Source: Pseudomonas sp. ACN8
Lineage (GTDB): Bacteria > Pseudomonadota > Gammaproteobacteria > Pseudomonadales > Pseudomonadaceae
Direction of reading: 5' to 3'
Length of the DNA: 64,000 bases
Assembly (NCBI RefSeq): GCF_002303925.1
Contig: NZ_MRCS01000011.1
Span: forward strand, 1 to 64,000
The translations under genes and the position numbers were made by a program. The notes below the pieces were generated by a model that had not been told where the DNA came from, did not search any database, and saw only the letters and a program-made list of their open reading frames with translations. Positions 60,383 through 64,000 of the stretch are shown one piece after another (positions within the stretch are counted from its first letter, which is position 1; each line of letters starts with the position of its first letter).

Positions 60383-61708
60383 ATGGCTCGTTTGCAACGC
60401 ACCCTGTCACTGGGGTCGGTGGTGCTGTTTGGCATCGCCTACATGACGCCGATCATTGTGCTCGGCACCTTTGGCATCCTCGCTCAATCCACCGCCGGCA
60501 TGGTGCCGGCCGCGTACCTCGCGGCGCTGGTGGCGATGTTCTTCACCGCCATGAGCTACGGGCGCATGGCCTCGGCGTTCCCGGTGGCCGGCTCGGCCTA
60601 CAGCTATGTGCGCAAGGCCATCAGCCCGAAACTCGGGTTCATCGCCGGTTGGGCGGTGCTGCTCGATTACCTGTTCCTGCCGATGGCGATCTGGCTGATC
60701 GGCGCGGCCTACCTCAACTCCGCTTTCCCGGCGGTGCCGCAGTGGGTTTGGGTACTGGCGTTCATCGGCATCACCAGCGCGATCAACATCGTCGGCCTGA
60801 AACTGGCCAACGGCATCAACGCCTTGTTGATGCTGGTGCAGTTCCTGGTGCTGATCGCCTTCGTCGCGTTGTGCGTGCATTACGTCGGCGGTGATGGGAG
60901 CACGCCGTTGTGGTCGATCAAGCCGTTCTTCAATGGCGACATGCAAATGCCGCTGATCATGAGCGGCGCGGCCATCGCCTGTTACTCGTTCCTGGGCTTC
61001 GACGCCGTCAGTACCCTGACCGAAGAAACCCGCGATCCACGCCGCACCATCCCGCGGGCGATCATGCTGATCACTCTGATCGGCGGGCTTGTTTTCGTCG
61101 GCGTATCGTACTTCGTACAGATTGCTCATCCGTCGTTCCAGTTCGCCAGCGTCGACTCGGCGGCCTATGAAATTGCCCGCAACATCGGTGGCGACCTGTT
61201 CGTCTCGATCTTCCTGATCGGCCTGATCGTCGGCCAGTTCGCCTCGGGCCTGTCAGCCCAGGCCAGCGGGTCGCGACTGCTGTACGCCATGGGCCGCGAC
61301 GGCGTACTGCCGAAGTCGTTTTTCGGCACCTTGCACGAACGCTTCGGCACGCCGATCAACAGCATCCTGCTGTGCGCGGTGGTGGCTTTGCTGGCACTGA
61401 AACTGGACGTCACCACCTCGACCTCGTTCATCAACTTCGGCGCATTCCTGTCCTTTAGCCTGGTCAACCTGTCGGTGATCTTCCATTACTGGATCGGTGG
61501 CGAAAACAAAGGTCTGCGCGAATTCGTGCTGTTCCTGCTGTTCCCGTTCATCGGCCTGGCGGCGGATGTGTGGCTGATGGTCAGCCTCGATCACCTGGCG
61601 GTTTATCTGGGGTTGAGCTGGTTGGCGATCGGCGTGGTGTACCTGGCGGTGTTGACCGGCGGGTTCCGTCGGCAGCCGCCGGAAATGGATTTCCAGGAAG
61701 CGCTCTGA
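60383..61708 (+). CDS. APC superfamily amine/amino acid permease
   Basis: This 441-aa inner-membrane protein has 12 predicted helices. The opening TLSLGSVVLFGIAYMTPIIV and the DAVSTLTEETRDPRRTIPRA loop are typical of the putrescine importer (PuuP)-like subgroup. The pairing with a carbon-nitrogen hydrolase and a LuxR regulator suggests uptake of the hydrolase substrate. Start ATG 60383 with CCGGAG ahead. A 232-bp gap that contains a REPIN separates it from the hydrolase, so co-transcription is not certain. It ends 7 bp before the convergent kinase gene. Confidence 0.85.
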   Translation: MARLQRTLSLGSVVLFGIAYMTPIIVLGTFGILAQSTAGMVPAAYLAALVAMFFTAMSYGRMASAFPVAGSAYSYVRKAISPKLGFIAGWAVLLDYLFLPMAIWLIGAAYLNSAFPAVPQWVWVLAFIGITSAINIVGLKLANGINALLMLVQFLVLIAFVALCVHYVGGDGSTPLWSIKPFFNGDMQMPLIMSGAAIACYSFLGFDAVSTLTEETRDPRRTIPRAIMLITLIGGLVFVGVSYFVQIAHPSFQFASVDSAAYEIARNIGGDLFVSIFLIGLIVGQFASGLSAQASGSRLLYAMGRDGVLPKSFFGTLHERFGTPINSILLCAVVALLALKLDVTTSTSFINFGAFLSFSLVNLSVIFHYWIGGENKGLREFVLFLLFPFIGLAADVWLMVSLDHLAVYLGLSWLAIGVVYLAVLTGGFRRQPPEMDFQEAL

Positions 61709-61715
61709 GGCGCCG

Positions 61716-63118
<1,403 letters not shown>

Positions 63119-63122
<4 letters not shown>

Positions 63123-64000
63123 GCGTTCTCCGTTACGGTGATCAGCGGTATCTGCAAGGTAAACAACGCGCCCAGGCCTGGGCCATCGCTGTGGGCGGTG
63201 AGGTGGCCGTTCATCTCGATGGCCGCCAGCGCGCAGCTGTGCAGGCCGAAACCATGACCTTCCTTGCGGGTGGTGAAACCGTGGGCAAAGATCCGCGTCA
63301 TGTTTTCCGGGGCGATACCTTCGCCATCATCCCTGACGCTGATTTCCAGGAAAGTGTCATCGACGATTCGCACACCGAGGGTCATTTCCCTTGAGCGGTT
63401 GCTGAGGTCGGACATCGCGTACTTGGCATTGCTGATCAGGTTGATCAGGATCAGCAGCAAGCGGTGCTTGTCCCCCATCACCTGAGGCACCTCGCTGTAT
63501 TCCTTGATCACCGTGACGTGATGCCGGGTCAGCGCGCCGGCATTCATGCGCAGTGCGTCTTCGAGCAGTTCGCTGATGTACAGCGGTTCGGTGATGCTGT
63601 TGGCCCCGGCATAGGATTGCTGGGTGGCAACGATGTCCTTGATATGGTCGACGCTCTTGCTCATCTGCCCCAGTTCGTCGGTCATCTCCTGCTGTTCCTG
63701 GGCGATGGCGCCGACCAGTTGATTGAGATAACCGGGCAGTAGCTTGCCCTTGTCGTCCTCGGTCAGGAAATGGCCAAGATCCTCCGGATGGCCGTTGATC
63801 AGTTGCATTGCCTTGCCCAGTCCGAGGGTCTTGCTGCTGCGAAGCTTTCGCGCGATCAGGTCGGCAGAGATGTTCACGCTATTGAGCACGTTGCCGACGT
63901 TGTGCAGCACGTTGGTCGCGATTTCGGCCATGCCGGCCTGGCGTGCGGTGGCGAGCAATTCGCTCTGGGCATTCCTGAGCTCGCGGGTACGTTCCTCGAC
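63119..64000 (-). CDS. Sensor histidine kinase, C-terminal part (runs off the window)
   Basis: The open frame continues past the right edge (the visible part begins VEERTRELRNAQSEL, a coiled-coil just before the kinase core). The H box is unusual: MAEIATNVLHNVGNVLNSVN, with LHNVGN in place of HExxNP. The ATPase part has LINLISNAKYAM, DDGEGIAPEN and EGHGFGLHSCALA. The sensor domain lies outside the window. An internal TTG at 63958 is not the true start. It overlaps the receiver-kinase gene and is its likely partner. Confidence 0.88.

Overview
The window looks like chromosomal DNA of a fluorescent Pseudomonas (P. fluorescens group). The evidence is the high-GC codon use, the core genes guaBA, purT, cmoAB, a cumA-like oxidase with tadA, gcd with oprB and an AsrA-type Lon protease, and about fifteen intergenic REP/REPIN palindromes built on GGAGCGAGCnTGCTCGCGA. 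No tRNA, rRNA, CRISPR array or prophage integrase was seen. One insertion-sequence tail enters at the left edge.

Layout. 1-260: 3' end of an IS110-family element abutting a broken REPIN. 283-7601 (minus): GlcNAc utilisation genes nagR-nagA-nagB2-nagF-nagE, with candidate operators and two candidate Crc/Hfq target sites. 7897-13251: housekeeping genes (L,D-transpeptidase, two Nudix hydrolases, gamma-carbonic anhydrase-like protein, DUF1289, VUT transporter, purT, Zn-ribbon protein). 13416-16705: guaB and guaA with a clear promoter and terminators. 16710-19670: a 986-aa toxin-like protein. 19910-24860: multicopper oxidase, tadA, cmoA/cmoB, lysoplasmalogenase and a chagasin-like lipoprotein. 25079-31802: AsrA-like Lon protease, PQQ glucose dehydrogenase and OprB porin. 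32173-34519: VF530 protein, a membrane protein, and a PadR regulator with a siderophore-interacting reductase.

35026-42091 is a CS1/CFA-I-type (alternate chaperone-usher) fimbrial operon: major pilin, usher, tip protein, chaperone, second pilin and a second tip protein that is a paralogue of the first. Facing it is a 1549-aa protein (42171-46820) with a toxin-like N-terminal scaffold, leucine-rich repeats and a C-terminal NEL-type E3 ubiquitin ligase region with a CxD motif. The 986-aa protein appears to share that N-terminal scaffold but ends in a different domain of the TIKI/EreA/ChaN type. A divergent 1045-aa penicillin-binding protein follows.

50867-64000: an amino acid permease with a structured leader and a Crc-like site at its ribosome binding site, an OpgC-family acyltransferase, a GtrA/GT2/GtrII cluster for surface glycosylation, an FMN-binding glutamate-synthase-like protein, a LuxR/nitrilase/APC-permease group, and two overlapping histidine kinase genes, the second running off the right edge.

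The most interesting content is the pair of modular host-directed toxin candidates, the fimbrial operon with two tip proteins, the IS110 insertion that appears to have cut a REP arm, and the REPIN set in two opposite arm orientations. All functional calls come from motif recognition by eye; no database search was run.
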